Assembly: GCA_003255025.1 (NCBI GenBank)
Contig: QANY01011430.1
Span: forward strand, 354,769-418,768
Direction of reading: 5' to 3'
Source: Datisca glomerata
Lineage: Eukaryota > Streptophyta > Magnoliopsida > Cucurbitales > Datiscaceae
DNA: 64,000 bases
The notes below the pieces were generated by a model. That model saw nothing but the letters and a program-made list of their open reading frames with translations, was not told the DNA's origin and ran no database searches. Made by a program: the position numbers and the translations under genes. The first letter of the stretch is position 1. Each line of letters starts with the position of its first letter. Below, in pieces: positions 36,601 to 47,158 of the stretch.

Positions 36601-36960
36601 ATTGTCCTTCATACGAGTTGTCCAATCAAATGTCATGATCTACTCACTTAACAATCAAAACTTCCCTACCCACCCCATTTCTCCTTCTTCATTTTTCATT
36701 TTTTTGACTTTTTCTTCATTTTCTTCTGTCTTCTTCTTCATCTTCTTTATTCTTCCTACAACAGTAAATGATTGCTAGTTCTTCTCTCTGGAACATGTAT
36801 AAGTTTTGTTTTTTTTTCTTTCTAGAAATATTTACTTGTTTTCTTCATTCTTTCATGGGTTTTTCGTTTTTATGAGTTTTCTAAGAATATTTAGTTGTTT
36901 TCTTCTTTATGGAACGTTGTTTGAAGTTCATTTATTGTACATGATAACTACAAGATGATG

Positions 36961-37552
36961 GTGTAGTGTAAAACAAGGTATACACGAGTACTACACAAAC
37001 ATCATGTAGTCATCGTGTAGACTACATGCAGGGTACACGAGCCCTATGTAGACCTCGTGTACACTACACGTTCATTGTGTAGTGCATCAAGAACTTCTTC
37101 AGCAGTAGACCTCGTGTACACTACACGTTCATCGTGTAGTTCACGAGCACCGTGTAGCATTTATTACACTAATCGAGGACTACACGATGCTGTACACTAT
37201 ATGATTACATTACACGATCCTCATGTAGTCCTCGTGTACTACACGATGAAACTACACAATCATCGTGTAGTCCTTGTGTAGTCTACACGATGGAACTACA
37301 CGAACATCATGTAGTCCTCGTGTACATTACACGATTACACTACAAGATCATCGTTTAGTACATTCGTGTACACTACATGATTACACTACACAATCATCTT
37401 GTAGGGCTTATTACAGTACACGAGGTCTACACGACCATCGTGTAGTGTACACTACACGATGACTACATAATGCTCGTGAAGGTCTCGTGTACACTACACG
37501 ATGCCCGTGAAAGCCTCGTGTACACTACATGATAGTTACACGATCATCGCGT
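36961..37552. repeat. Palindromic TACACGA/TCGTGTA minisatellite, array A
   Basis: About 590 bp of interleaved tacacga and tcgtgta half-sites with variable spacers. It lies between the left TIR region and the transposase start at 37615, where a promoter or 5' UTR would be expected. Confidence 0.95.
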
Positions 37553-38870
37553 AATATTCCATTTCATTATGTATTATTCTTGTACTAACTTCATTCATTG
37601 ATGTATATACAAATATGTCTGAAGTTCGAATTTTTGTAATCCATGATGGAGATTTGGTGAAAAATGGCACATGGTCTTTTAGTGGAGAAAAAATCAAATT
37701 ATTGGAGATATCTACTAACTGTACTTACCACGAGCTATTGGGTATATTGCATGAAGAACTCCAAATAAACCCATCAAAGTATGATATGTCTATCAAATTT
37801 CTTTATAGAAGTCATGTCCTCTGCTGTCCTGCTGAAATTTTAAAGGATAGAGATTTACATTTCTTTGTTAAGGAGAATGGATCAAAATCACTTAAAAGTC
37901 TACTATTTGTAAGTACCAAACCTAAATTTTTTTTCATCTCAAAGCTCGGTTCCTTAAACCACAATGTCACAACAAACTTGTGTTCCTAAAACTACAAGGT
38001 TTTGTCAGAGTTGGTTCCTGAAACACAAATGTGACGACAACCTCTACATGAAAGCATTCTTCGCTTTGAGAGTTTTGATCATTTTGAAGGGAACTATCAT
38101 TATGATGATGTTTTTGGTCATGACGATTATAATGTTTTCGAGGATGAGGATGTTGATGTTGATGGAGATGATGATGGTGATTTTGATCAGGGGGCGTATG
38201 ATGATGCAATCAGTAGAGAAGGCTATACAACAATTCTAGACTTGAATACTGGTCTTGAGCCCGAGACCACTTGTCACTTGTCATCACAACCTGATTTGAA
38301 TGAACAACGTCCTGGGTCTCGTGAGCAACGATCTGATTTGAATCAGATTATATCAGAAACAATAAATATGGATGATTTGTACAGTGATAAAGTCGAGCTG
38401 CTTAAGGTTACTCGTATGTTGGCCATCCGAAGAAATTTTAAGTTTCGAATTTTTAAGTCAAAACAGTCAATATTAGTACTTGTATGTGTTGAGAAAACAT
38501 GCCAATGGGAGTTAAGGGTCATGGAATTAAAAAAATGTTCATATTTCAAAGTTACAAAGTTTATCAATACATTTACATGAACATTTGAAGTATTGAGACA
38601 TGAACACTATCGGGCTACATTCATTGATTGGTCATTCTATATGGTCAAACACACGAGTGTCAGACGTATATATAGGCCAAAAAATATAATTGAAGATGCT
38701 CAACTTGATTTCAGTGTCAACATAGGTTACCATAAGGCATGAATGACTAGGGAATATGTGTTGGAATTAGTTTGAGGGTCTCCTAAAGACAACTATAGAA
38801 TGCTCTCAACATATTGTCACATGTTAGAATAAAAAATCTAGGTACTTATTTTTTATTTTGCCATCACAAT

Positions 38871-39003
38871 GTACACGAGTACTACACGAGCCTCGTGTAG
38901 CCATCATGTAGTCTACACGATGGTTACACGGACCTCGTGTGGTCATTGTGTAGTTTACATGATGGTTACACAGGTCTCGTGTAGGCATCCTGTACACTAT
39001 GTA
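38871..39003. repeat. Palindromic minisatellite, array B
   Basis: About 130 bp of gtacacgag / cctcgtgtag half-sites between the DNA-binding and catalytic parts of the transposase, probably in an intron. Confidence 0.93.
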
Positions 39004-39743
39004 CTCTGTCGATTTTAATACAACAAATATTATATATTTTTTAGGGACAACAACACATAGAGACCGATGAGTAGGATTATTTTAAATATTTTTTCATGAT
39101 TCTTGGACCCTATGTTTGTGGATTTTCAGCTGTATACGGCCTGCCATTACTGTTGGCGCAACCGCCTTAAAAGTCAAATACAAAGGGGTATTATTTATTG
39201 CAAGCAAAGGATGAGAACAACCAAGTATATCTAATTGCATTTGGAATTGTGGATTCAGAAAATAATGATTCATGGGAATGGTTCTTCAATAAACTTCACG
39301 ATGTAATCGGTGATCTGGAAGACTTGGTGTTTATATCCGACAGGCATACACGTATACTAAATGTTGTACAAGTTGTCTTTCCCAATGCGCTTCATGGAGC
39401 TTGCATCTTCCATATGAGACAAAATATCAAATCAATTTATAAAAAGGAAGATGCAGTCGCATTGATTTTTAAAGTAGCAAAGGTATACTGTCAATCAGAA
39501 TTTGATCGGCTGATGATTCATTTTACAGATGCATTTCCAGATATCTCACAATACATGTCACTGGGAGGAGTTGAGAGGTGGGCACGTTCCCGTTTTGATG
39601 GAAGGCGATACAATAAATGACTACAAGCATCACAAAATGTTTGAATGAGATTTTGAAGGATGCTAGAAAGCTTCCCATTACATGCCTTATAGAATATATT
39701 CGTGACATGTTACAACGGTGGTTCTATGAACGACAGACGGCTG

Positions 39744-39817
39744 CCTGTCAAATCACCTCGTAGATGACAGATTGGGTTGAGACTGAGCTTAATAAGAAGC
39801 ATCTTGCATCACGTACA
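39744..39817 (+). repeat. 74-bp direct repeat flanking the pararetroviral insert, left copy
   Basis: From cctgtcaaatcacctcgtag to cttgcatcacgtaca. Base-for-base identical to 40202-40275. It is transposase coding sequence in its own context. Confidence 0.97.
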
Positions 39818-40201
39818 TAGATGGTAAAACAGAATATCAGGTCTTCGAGACCATTCATCAAATGATCATGTACTCTTCTGTGTGTAAGCAGAATGAGAAT
39901 ACGGATCACCAAATCTGCAGGTTCCTAGTCAATGGCTTCACAGGAACGCTGAAAGGCTGGTGGGACAATTGTCTCACTGAAAGTCAATGTCAACAAATCT
40001 TAAACTCTTTCAAAATACATATTGACCCAATTATTGGTACCCATACCAGAACTGAAGATGCCTGTTATACCCTGGCCCAATCCATTATTCACCATTTCCT
40101 TGGCCCAGGAATTGTCAATACTGATAGACACAAAGAACTTCTCCAAAACCTGAGATGCCATTCTCTGACTCACTTCAGATGGTATAAGGATGTCTTTCAT
40201 A
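39818..40201 (+). mobile_element. Endogenous pararetrovirus-like (Caulimoviridae) coat-protein fragment
   Basis: A 384-bp insert inside the MULE transposase, flanked by perfect 74-bp direct repeats. Its + frame (open from 39862 to past the insert) contains GFTGTLKGWWDN and FRWYKDVF. These resemble the capsid region of endogenous florendovirus-like plant pararetroviruses, as judged from memory of that family. Only part of the coat-protein region is present, with no reverse transcriptase or movement domain. It is a genomic relic with no infectious capacity. A retrotransposon gag of similar ancestry is the main alternative. Confidence 0.65.
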
Positions 40202-40275
40202 CCTGTCAAATCACCTCGTAGATGACAGATTGGGTTGAGACTGAGCTTAATAAGAAGCATCTTGCATCACGTACA
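40202..40275 (+). repeat. 74-bp direct repeat, right copy
   Basis: Identical to 39744-39817. It continues in frame into the SWIM-domain part of the transposase, so this copy is at the original position. Confidence 0.97.
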
Positions 40276-40810
40276 CTATCGTTGTTTCCTTCCGATATCC
40301 ACGAGTTTCGTGTTGTTAGTGGGGGTAGGGAAGCAATGATAAACTTGCATCTTAAGACATGTACATGTAGAGAATTTGATCTTGATCAAATTCCATGTAA
40401 GCATGCAATGGCTACATGTCGGCGGCGTAATATTTCTGCGTACAGTATGTGTTTGAGGTTCTATAAAAATGAGGCTCTAATTACTGTGTATGCGGAAACA
40501 ATACATCATCTCGAGGATCAAGAAGATTGGGTCATCAGCCAAGAGCTTCATGAAAAAGTGGTATTGCCACCTATAAATAATGACCTTTGTAGGCTTAAAT
40601 TAAATACTAATATAGAAAGTGCAAACGTTGTGGGCAAATTGGCCACAACCGACAAGCGTGCAAAATTCCAATTCCTCCATCTCAACGGGATGAATGAGCC
40701 ATTTAAATATAAATAATGACCTTTGTAGACTTAAATTAAATATTAATATAGAAATATATTTGTGTTTGTAATTTAATAATGTCATAAAGTTTAATTAGTC
40801 TGCCTGAATC

Positions 40811-41108
40811 CTACATGAAGCCTACACGATGTCCGTGAAGTTCTCGTGTAGGCTACACGATACCCGTGAAGACTACACGATTCCCGTGAAGTTCTCATGT
40901 AGTCTACACGATGCCCGTGAAGTTCTTGTGTAGTATACACGATTCCCGTGAAGTTCTCGTGTAGTATACACGATGCCCACTAAGTCATCGTGTAGGCTAC
41001 ATGAGTTCTCGTGTAGTCTACACGATGCCCGTTAAGTCATCATATAGGATACATGAGTTCTCGTGTAGTTTATCGTGTCATCGTGTAGGCTACATGAAGC
41101 CTACGCTA
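40811..41108. repeat. Palindromic minisatellite, array C (31-bp period)
   Basis: Units such as cacgatgcccgtgaagttct + tgtgtagtata repeat every 31 bp. The array fills the space between the 3' ends of the transposase and the ULP1-like gene. Confidence 0.95.
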
Positions 41109-41867
41109 AACATATAATAACAAAAAAAAACTTATAATCCATAATTCACAATTTAATAAAATAAAAATCCATAAAATATATCCATATTATTTCGGTACAA
41201 CATTGTCATGTGCAAATAACTCAATTGCAATTCGTCTTCGATATTCTAGCATTTGTTGTTGAATTATTTCTTGGAGGTTCTTCCCATATGCGAGGTTTTC
41301 AACAAACTTAAGGGTAAATACCCCATAATTGAACCTACAAAACACATGAAATGCAAAAACACAATTAAATAATATGTATGAAATTTTAAGTGGACTTTCA
41401 AAAAAATGTATATTTCACTTACTCATTCTTTTGTTGTGGACACTTCATGATCTCATATTTTCACTCATCTTTGGGTTTAACCTCCTGTCTTCTCTCATAA
41501 ATATTCATTATTTAAGCTAGCCGATGGACAATCTTCATGAAAAGTTTCATTATTTCAATGTACAAGGAGCGTTGATATGTCGTGTTCATAGAGTTATAAA
41601 TACGAATACACTGTGAATCAAATCAAGCTCAACCGCAATCCAATGAATGTGGTTCACATTCATTGGAAAGATAACCTTATCCGTCTGTTCCCAACTCCTT
41701 CCAAATTTCGTCTGTAAGTCGAGGACCAGGTAGCAGAGCTGATCATCAACGTCAATATCCCAGCCCGTATGATCTTGCTCAAACTCTGCGATTCGGCCAG
41801 AAGTTCCCCTATAATGTCATGGGAAAAAATTTAAATTCTCAACATCAACAAAAAATGGTCATGAACA

Positions 41868-42003
41868 CTACATGAAGTCTACATGATGCCCGTGAAGGCC
41901 TCGTGTAGAATACACAAAGTCTACACGAGGTCCATGAATGCCTCATCTAATCTGCACGAAGTCTACACAAGGCCCGTGAAGGGCTCGTGTAGACTACGAT
42001 GTG
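41868..42003. repeat. Palindromic minisatellite, array D
   Basis: ctacatgaagtctacatgatgcccgtgaaggcctcgtgtag-type units, probably in an intron of the ULP1-like gene. Confidence 0.93.
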
Positions 42004-42340
42004 CAGTTCATTAAGTTAAAAAATAAATCTTACTTGCATAAACAAATCATCAACATTGATTCTCATATGAAGGTTGTATTCTTGCAAATCCCTCCTCATG
42101 AGCATCAGGTATGCGTCGATATGCTGCAATGTAATAAAGATTAGTTAATATATTTATAATAATTTTAAATATCACATTAAAAAAGATTATAAATAACTTC
42201 TTACATCTGACACAAGCCATTGATAAGGTGAAGAGACTAGTTTTTTGAATCAGGTAAGGCCAACGGTGCAAAGTCCAAAATCTACTTTCTTGTTCTTGTA
42301 CAACGTAATTATAGATCAAAGTTAGGTACGCGATTGGTTT

Positions 42341-42641
42341 ATTACACAGTGGTTACACGATGCTAGTGTAACCATCGTGTAGTATACACGATGTCAGTGT
42401 AACCATCGTGTAGTATACACGATATCAGTGTAACCATCGTGTAGTATACACGAGGTCAGTGTAACTGTCGTGTAGTATATATGATGGCTACACGATGTCA
42501 GTGTAACCATCATGCATACTACACAAAGACTACATGAAGACTACATAAGGTCAATGTAGCTATCGTGTATACTACACAATGGATACACGAGGTCAGTGAA
42601 ACTATCGTGTAGCCTACACGATGTCAGTGTAATCATCATGA
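42341..42641. repeat. Palindromic minisatellite, array E (31-bp period)
   Basis: Units cacgatgtcagtgtaaccat + cgtgtagtata repeat every 31 bp. Same period as array C but a different spacer, so the arrays expanded separately. Confidence 0.95.
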
Positions 42642-42782
42642 GAAGAAGAAGTGTATAAGAAAATTATAGAACTTACTTTTCCCTTGGGAGGTGAACTAGG
42701 CTTTAAAACGGGTTTCATTCTCAGAAGATATATTACCAATTGCTTGAAAATGTTTGAAGTCCATTTTGGCAACGATATTCAA

Positions 42783-42822
42783 CGGACCTCGTGTAGACTA
42801 CACGATGACTACACGAGGTCCG
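42783..42822. repeat. Isolated perfect hairpin, array F
   Basis: A 14-bp arm cggacctcgtgtag (42783-42796) and its exact complement ctacacgaggtccg (42809-42822), with a 12-nt loop holding one more tacacga half-site. Confidence 0.96.
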
Positions 42823-44037
42823 TGTTCAAGAAGAAGAAGTGTAGAAAATGAGTTTGAACATACATTCTCTCCAACTACTGATCTTCCAGAACTTTTTTCT
42901 TCCTCCTCCGCAGTAGCGACCAAAGAAAGAACTGTCAACTAAAAATGGAAGAAATATAAATTAGTATATGTAAAATTAATATAAGTTAACTTGTCAACAT
43001 AATTCACCAACATACATTCTCCTTCGAAAAAATTTCTTTTTAAAGATTCTCAACTGGTATTATCATGGTCGGACGCCACTTGAGATTCCTTGGCACCTTG
43101 GTCGAAACTTGGTTACCATACAAACTACCCGTCAAGAGGATAGTTTCAAATACCCATGCCTATTTAAACAAAATAGAGTAATTCAGTATTCAACACATAA
43201 ATAATTCAATATATCACTACATAGAATTAAATAAATTATACTTGCAAGGCAAATGGATATCTATTGAGTGCATACCCATGAACATCAGTGGGGGATTTCT
43301 GTGTTTTTTTGGATTTTTTTTCTTGATTTTTAAGATCACCAAAAATAGCCTTTCTATTTTTCACAACTAATAATGATTTTATTATTTTGGAGAACGAGAG
43401 CTCTCCCTACAGATATTGGTTGAACGCTTCAAGTTCATCAATCAAAACCAACCATCTTTTCTCAATTAGGGTACGGTTCTCCTTTCCCAACACAAAATGC
43501 TCTAGCAAATAAATCAGAACCATCTTGACCCCATCAGAATCTGACTTATATTCAGAATTTTTAAACTTCTCCAACTCAGTAATGGTTATTGATTGGGTTT
43601 TGGGAAAGTACTGATCATAGAGTCTGTTCGGGCCACGAGTCTTCTTATCATCCCGGACTTCACCGAACTTTAGTCTGGTCATCAACAAGTACTCATTCTT
43701 GGAGAGCCACAATGGTTCCTCATTTATAAGAAACCAGATTTCCTCCTTAGATGGAGTGCCATTGACATATTCGGCCTCCCTGGCCAAAACCTGGTGGCAG
43801 ACAGTTGCTAAAAACTTTAGGGCTGGGAGATTAAAGAGATGGCCAAAGCATGTCTCCCTAAATAGGGAGAGTTGAGGAGCTTCCAGCTTGGTTTTGATAA
43901 CCTCTATGCAGTGGGTATTGCACTTTGCATTGACCCTTGCTTTTGGAATTGTGTTAACGTCATGAACGTATTTTAGTTGTAACTTTGATGAAGCCATAAC
44001 TTGTAGAATATTCAAGGCAAACATAAGATCAGGAAAT

Positions 44038-44332
44038 GTACACGATGCTCGTGTAGTCATTGTGTAGACTCCACAAGGGGTACACGATCCTGGTGTAGTT
44101 CTCGTGTAGACTACATGAGATGTACAAGAGCCTGGTATAGTCCTCGTGTAGACTACACGAGATGTACACGATCCTCGTGTAGCCCTCGTGTAGATTACAT
44201 GAGCTTTACACGAACCTCGTGTAGACTATATGAGCTTTCGTGTAAGTCTCGTGTAGGATACATGAGGCTTACATAACCCTAGTGTAGTCCTCATGTAGCC
44301 TACACAAGGCTTACACGACGCTTGTGTAACCA
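44038..44332. repeat. Palindromic minisatellite, array G (~42-bp period)
   Basis: tacacgatcctggtgtagtt + ctcgtgtagactacatgagatg-type units upstream of the ULP1-like start codon, the mirror of array A at the transposase start. Confidence 0.95.
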
Positions 44333-44583
44333 AGAATATAGATACCCACCAAGACCAGAATCGCAGAAACCCAGAAAAAAAAACACTCAGAAATCAAGGA
44401 GAAAACTCCTTAGAAACCCAGAAAATAGAAACGAATAAATCTAGTAAAAACCCCCTCAGAAACCCATGAAAAACATCTCAGAATCCAGAACAAAAACTCA
44501 GGTACCCGAAAACTTACCTTGTTGTTTTTCCTTGCTGTGAGAGACGAAGACTCAAGGACTTGCAGAGAGAGATGTTGTAACTT

Positions 44584-44792
44584 CGAGAGAGAGAGAGAGA
44601 GTCACACTAAGAGAGAGAGAGTCACACTAAGAGAGAGAGAGAGTAACACTAAGAGAGAGAGAGAGAGAGAGAGTAACACTAAGAGAGAGAGATAGTAACA
44701 CTAAGAGAGAGAGTTAGTAACACTAAGAGAGAGAGAGAGAGTAACACTAAGAGAGAGAGAGAGATAGTAACACTAAGAGAGAGAGAGAGGTA
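44584..44792. repeat. (GA)n-TAACACTA tandem array
   Basis: About nine units of gagagaga runs separated by gtcacacta or gtaacacta, just inside the right TIR region of the MULE. A trailing gtacacgaa...ttcgtgtaa palindrome lies at 44791-44816. Confidence 0.96.
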
Positions 44793-44889
44793 CACGAAGG
44801 GGTGGGGTTTCGTGTAATCATCACTTTTTTTCAAGCCATCATTTGGAGTTCGTGAAGGGGTTTTTTGGTAACTTCACAAACTAATTTTG

Positions 44890-44988
44890 AGTGGAAAGTG
44901 GGCCAGGGGCCAGGGTGAGCAAAAATTAGTGTTAGGGTCCATTTTTACAAAATGATTAGTGTAGGGGTCTAGTTTAGTAAAAAAGCCC
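44890..44988 (-). repeat. Right TIR of the MULE
   Basis: Inverted counterpart of 36504-36600. The outermost base or two is ambiguous because the right end has an extra C/G and one more T. Confidence 0.88.
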
Positions 44989-45272
44989 TTTCTGTTATAT
45001 CTATATGTTATAACTAATACTTATCCCGATAACAATTGAATTTTTAGAGCTTTGATCGAGTTTTTTTTTCATGTTTTTTCTTCTGGTGCTCAGGTATGGG
45101 AGCATAGATATGTGTGTGGAGATGATTATTTAGAAATTTAGGGTTTTAAAAATATTTTCCCCTGATTTTGTGTGATTTGCCAGAGATATGGTTTTGTACG
45201 GGGGATTTTTAAGGGATTTTGTTTCATTTCTCAAGTCTTACTGCCACGTGGAGTCATGGAATATTGGAAGAT

Positions 45273-45643
45273 TGATAAGACTTTTCTTAGTTAAAAGTTA
45301 TTATCGATAACCAAAGAGATTCCTTAAGAATTCATCTTAGAAATTTCTTAGAACAACAGAAATCAAAAGCAACGATACAAGCTTTCGAGAGGCTTGTTCT
45401 CTTCTATTCCAAACTTTTGAGAGGTTTGGTCTCTCCACAAGACCCTAGCTCAATAATTTTCTCCACACCTTTCAAAACTGACCTCTAGTCCTTTTATACA
45501 ATATGGATAAAAGAGGTAACTAACTTATATGTGAAAAGACATAAAAGGACACTCGAAGCATAATCCCTCAAAATAAACCAATTTTTAACTAACACGCTCA
45601 CTTATTCCTCCTAAAATAAGTATACTGGACCTGGGGCTTATCA
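45273..45643 (-). repeat. 3' LTR of the deleted Ty3/gypsy element
   Basis: 371 bp, TGATAAGACTTTTCTTAG to GGGGCTTATCA. Pairs with 48347-48708 with scattered differences. Confidence 0.95.
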
Positions 45644-46099
45644 TTACCTCCCATCCTCAAAACTTTCACCTTGTCCTCAATGTGGAATGCTGGAAATTGG
45701 TGTTGAATGGTAGAAAAATCCTCCTAAGTAGCTTCAAAGATTGGTAATGACTTCCATATTATCAAAACTTCTGTTTCACCCGTTGGAGCATTGGGTTTCG
45801 GTCGTTGCTGCAGCATGTCTTTCGATTCCACCATTAGTTCTAACTCTGCTGTGAGCTACGGTGGCACAGTTGATGAGGAGTTGACATCTCCCAAGGCTTG
45901 GCGGAGTTGTGATACCTAGAAAACAGGATGGATGCTAGTGGTAGCTGGCAGGTCGTAATTTGAAATGCTTGTAATACCTCTATCGGAAAGGTCTGATTTT
46001 GAGAAACACTCTATCACCAACCTGGAATTCTCCTACTCTCCGTTTTTGAAATGCTCGTAATACCTCTATCGGTAAGGTCTGATTTTGAGAAACACTTTA

Positions 46100-46774
46100 T
46101 CACCAACCTGCATGTTGCTTCATTCTTTGTTGAGCCCGCAATAATTGCATACAAAGATCATCAAGAACATCATCTCGGGTCTCTAAAATCTCCTCCACTG
46201 AAGGTACAACTACTGTCCCCATCTTATACCGAATAATGGGTGGCGGATCTTTCCCATATAACATCTTGAATGGTGTGTGATTTAGCGAAGTATGGTAAGA
46301 GGTATTATACCAATACTCCGCCCAAGCTAGCCATTTAGACCATTTCTTTGGTTGCTCGTAGGTGAAGCAGCAAAGATACGTCTCCAAACAGCTATTGAGC
46401 ACCTCAGATTGACCATCTGTTTGTGGATGGTATGATGTACTTCGCTTGAGCCTCGTCCCTTGGAGTTTAAATAATTCCTTCCAAAATTGGCTTAAGAAAA
46501 TCCGGTATCTGTCTGTGATAATATATTGGGGAATACCATGTAGCTTGACAATCTCTCTCATAAACTGGTCAACCACTGTAAATGCAGTAAACGAACGCTT
46601 CAGCCGTAAAAAATGAGTATACTTGCTCATTCTATCCACTACCACTAATATAGTATCCCATCCATCCGATTTTGATAATTCTTCAATGATGGCCAATCCT
46701 TTTTGGCAACGAGAACACTTCTGGATGTTTGGAAAGAATGTTTTGCAAGAATTGGGGAACCACTCCTTGCTCAT
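46100..46774 (-). pseudogene. Ty3/gypsy integrase (core and C-terminus)
   Basis: From GWDTILVVVDRMSKYTHFL (first catalytic Asp in VVDRMSKY) through YIITDRY and SYHPQTDGQSEVLNSCLE (catalytic Glu region) to WYNTSYH and FKMLYGKDPP. In the second-Asp motif, normally SDRD, it reads TDRYRIF. The frame is open for 225 codons. The start is a deletion joint: the sequence before KSDGWDT comes from the beginning of the RT region (FSLPKRIG-like), not from the integrase zinc finger. Confidence 0.9.
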
Positions 46775-46792
46775 CTTCCTTCACCAAGTGGT

Positions 46793-47104
46793 TTAGCTCA
46801 ACAATGACCACATTCTTCTCAGCTTGTATAGTTTCAACATTGTATTAAGTGAAACCAATGTCCTACCAAGAGAAGGGTCACCTTGTAGAACTACTCGTTG
46901 ATTTCCTACATGAAATTCCATGATCTGTAGCTTCCAATCCGTATGGATCATCCCCAAAGTAGCCAGCCATTGTAGCCCCAAGATCATGTCCAAGCTGCTT
47001 AATTTTAATTGCAAGAAATCATCCCAAACTTCCAGGCCCTGAAAACGTACATTCACAAACACCACCATTCTTGACGGAGTCACCATTTCCCATAGCCACT
47101 CCAT
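46793..47104 (-). pseudogene. Ty3/gypsy aspartic protease part
   Basis: Reads VFVNVRFQGLEVWDDFLQL and LDMILGLQWLATLG, the C-terminal half of a gypsy protease. The active-site DTG half lies in another frame to the right. Confidence 0.75.
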
Positions 47105-47158
47105 ACTCTCTAGTTTTGGTGATTGAAATTTCTAATTAAAATAATTAAACCGCAAGAT

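Larger units (their letters stand above)
37615..40716 (+). pseudogene. MuDR-type MULE transposase, decayed
   Basis: 37615-37989 is the N-terminal domain of plant MULE proteins (MSEVRIFVIHDGDLVKNGTW). An acidic linker follows (about 38050-38240, rich in DD/DED), then the MuDR DNA-binding region (LYSDKVELLKVTRMLAIRRN to CQWELRVMEL). After array B comes the catalytic MULE domain (39140-39617, with FGIVDSENNDSWEWFF, VFISDRHTRIL and HGACIFHMRQNI). Last is a SWIM zinc finger (CTCREFDLDQIPCKH, about 40363-40407). The first catalytic Asp seems lost: the frame before 39198 reads ITVGATALK where related proteins have VDxT/VDAT. Several stops and frameshifts, plus a 384-bp foreign insert, make it non-functional. 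Confidence 0.92.
41187..43997 (-). pseudogene. DUF1985 plus ULP1-like protease gene carried by the MULE
   Basis: ATG at 43997 (MASSKLQLKYV). The first exon (to about 43407) is a DUF1985 domain (FRETCFGHLFNLPALKF, EEIWFLINEEPLWLSKNEY). Later exons encode a C48 (SUMO-protease-like) domain: ESRFWTLHRWPYL (about 42280), INVDDLF (42030), the catalytic-His region VNHIHWIAVELDLIH (about 41630), and a last exon FNYGVFTLKFVENLAYGKN ending VVPK at 41187. Where ULP1 proteases have the nucleophile (DCGVFTL), this copy reads NYGVFTL, so the catalytic Cys appears replaced by Tyr. Arrays D, E and F interrupt it. Stops occur in several exons. Such genes ride in ULP1-type plant MULEs; their role in transposition is unknown. 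Confidence 0.82.
36504..44988 (+). mobile_element. Mutator-like element (MULE) with transposase, antisense ULP1-like gene and palindromic minisatellites
   Basis: The termini are inverted. The left end GGATTTTTACTAAAATAGAC (36504 on) aligns with the reverse complement of the right end, GGGCTTTTTTACTAAACTAG. Both continue ccc.taca.taatcatttt, giving TIRs of roughly 80-100 bp. A 9-bp target duplication flanks it: TTCCTGTTA (36495-36503) and TTTCTGTTA (44989-44997), one mismatch. The + strand carries a decayed MuDR-type transposase. The - strand carries a DUF1985 plus ULP1-like protease gene, converging on it, an arrangement known from plant ULP1-carrying MULEs (Kaonashi type). Arrays of TACACGA/TCGTGTA palindromic repeats occur in at least seven places between and within these genes. 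Confidence 0.93.

Noticed and set aside
36961..37552. CRISPR-like look of regularly spaced palindromic repeats
   Set aside because: Spacers are variants of the same repeat, the DNA is a plant transposon, and there are no cas genes.
37967..38209. His-rich minus-strand ORF
   Set aside because: Shadow of the acidic linker of the MULE transposase on the + strand.
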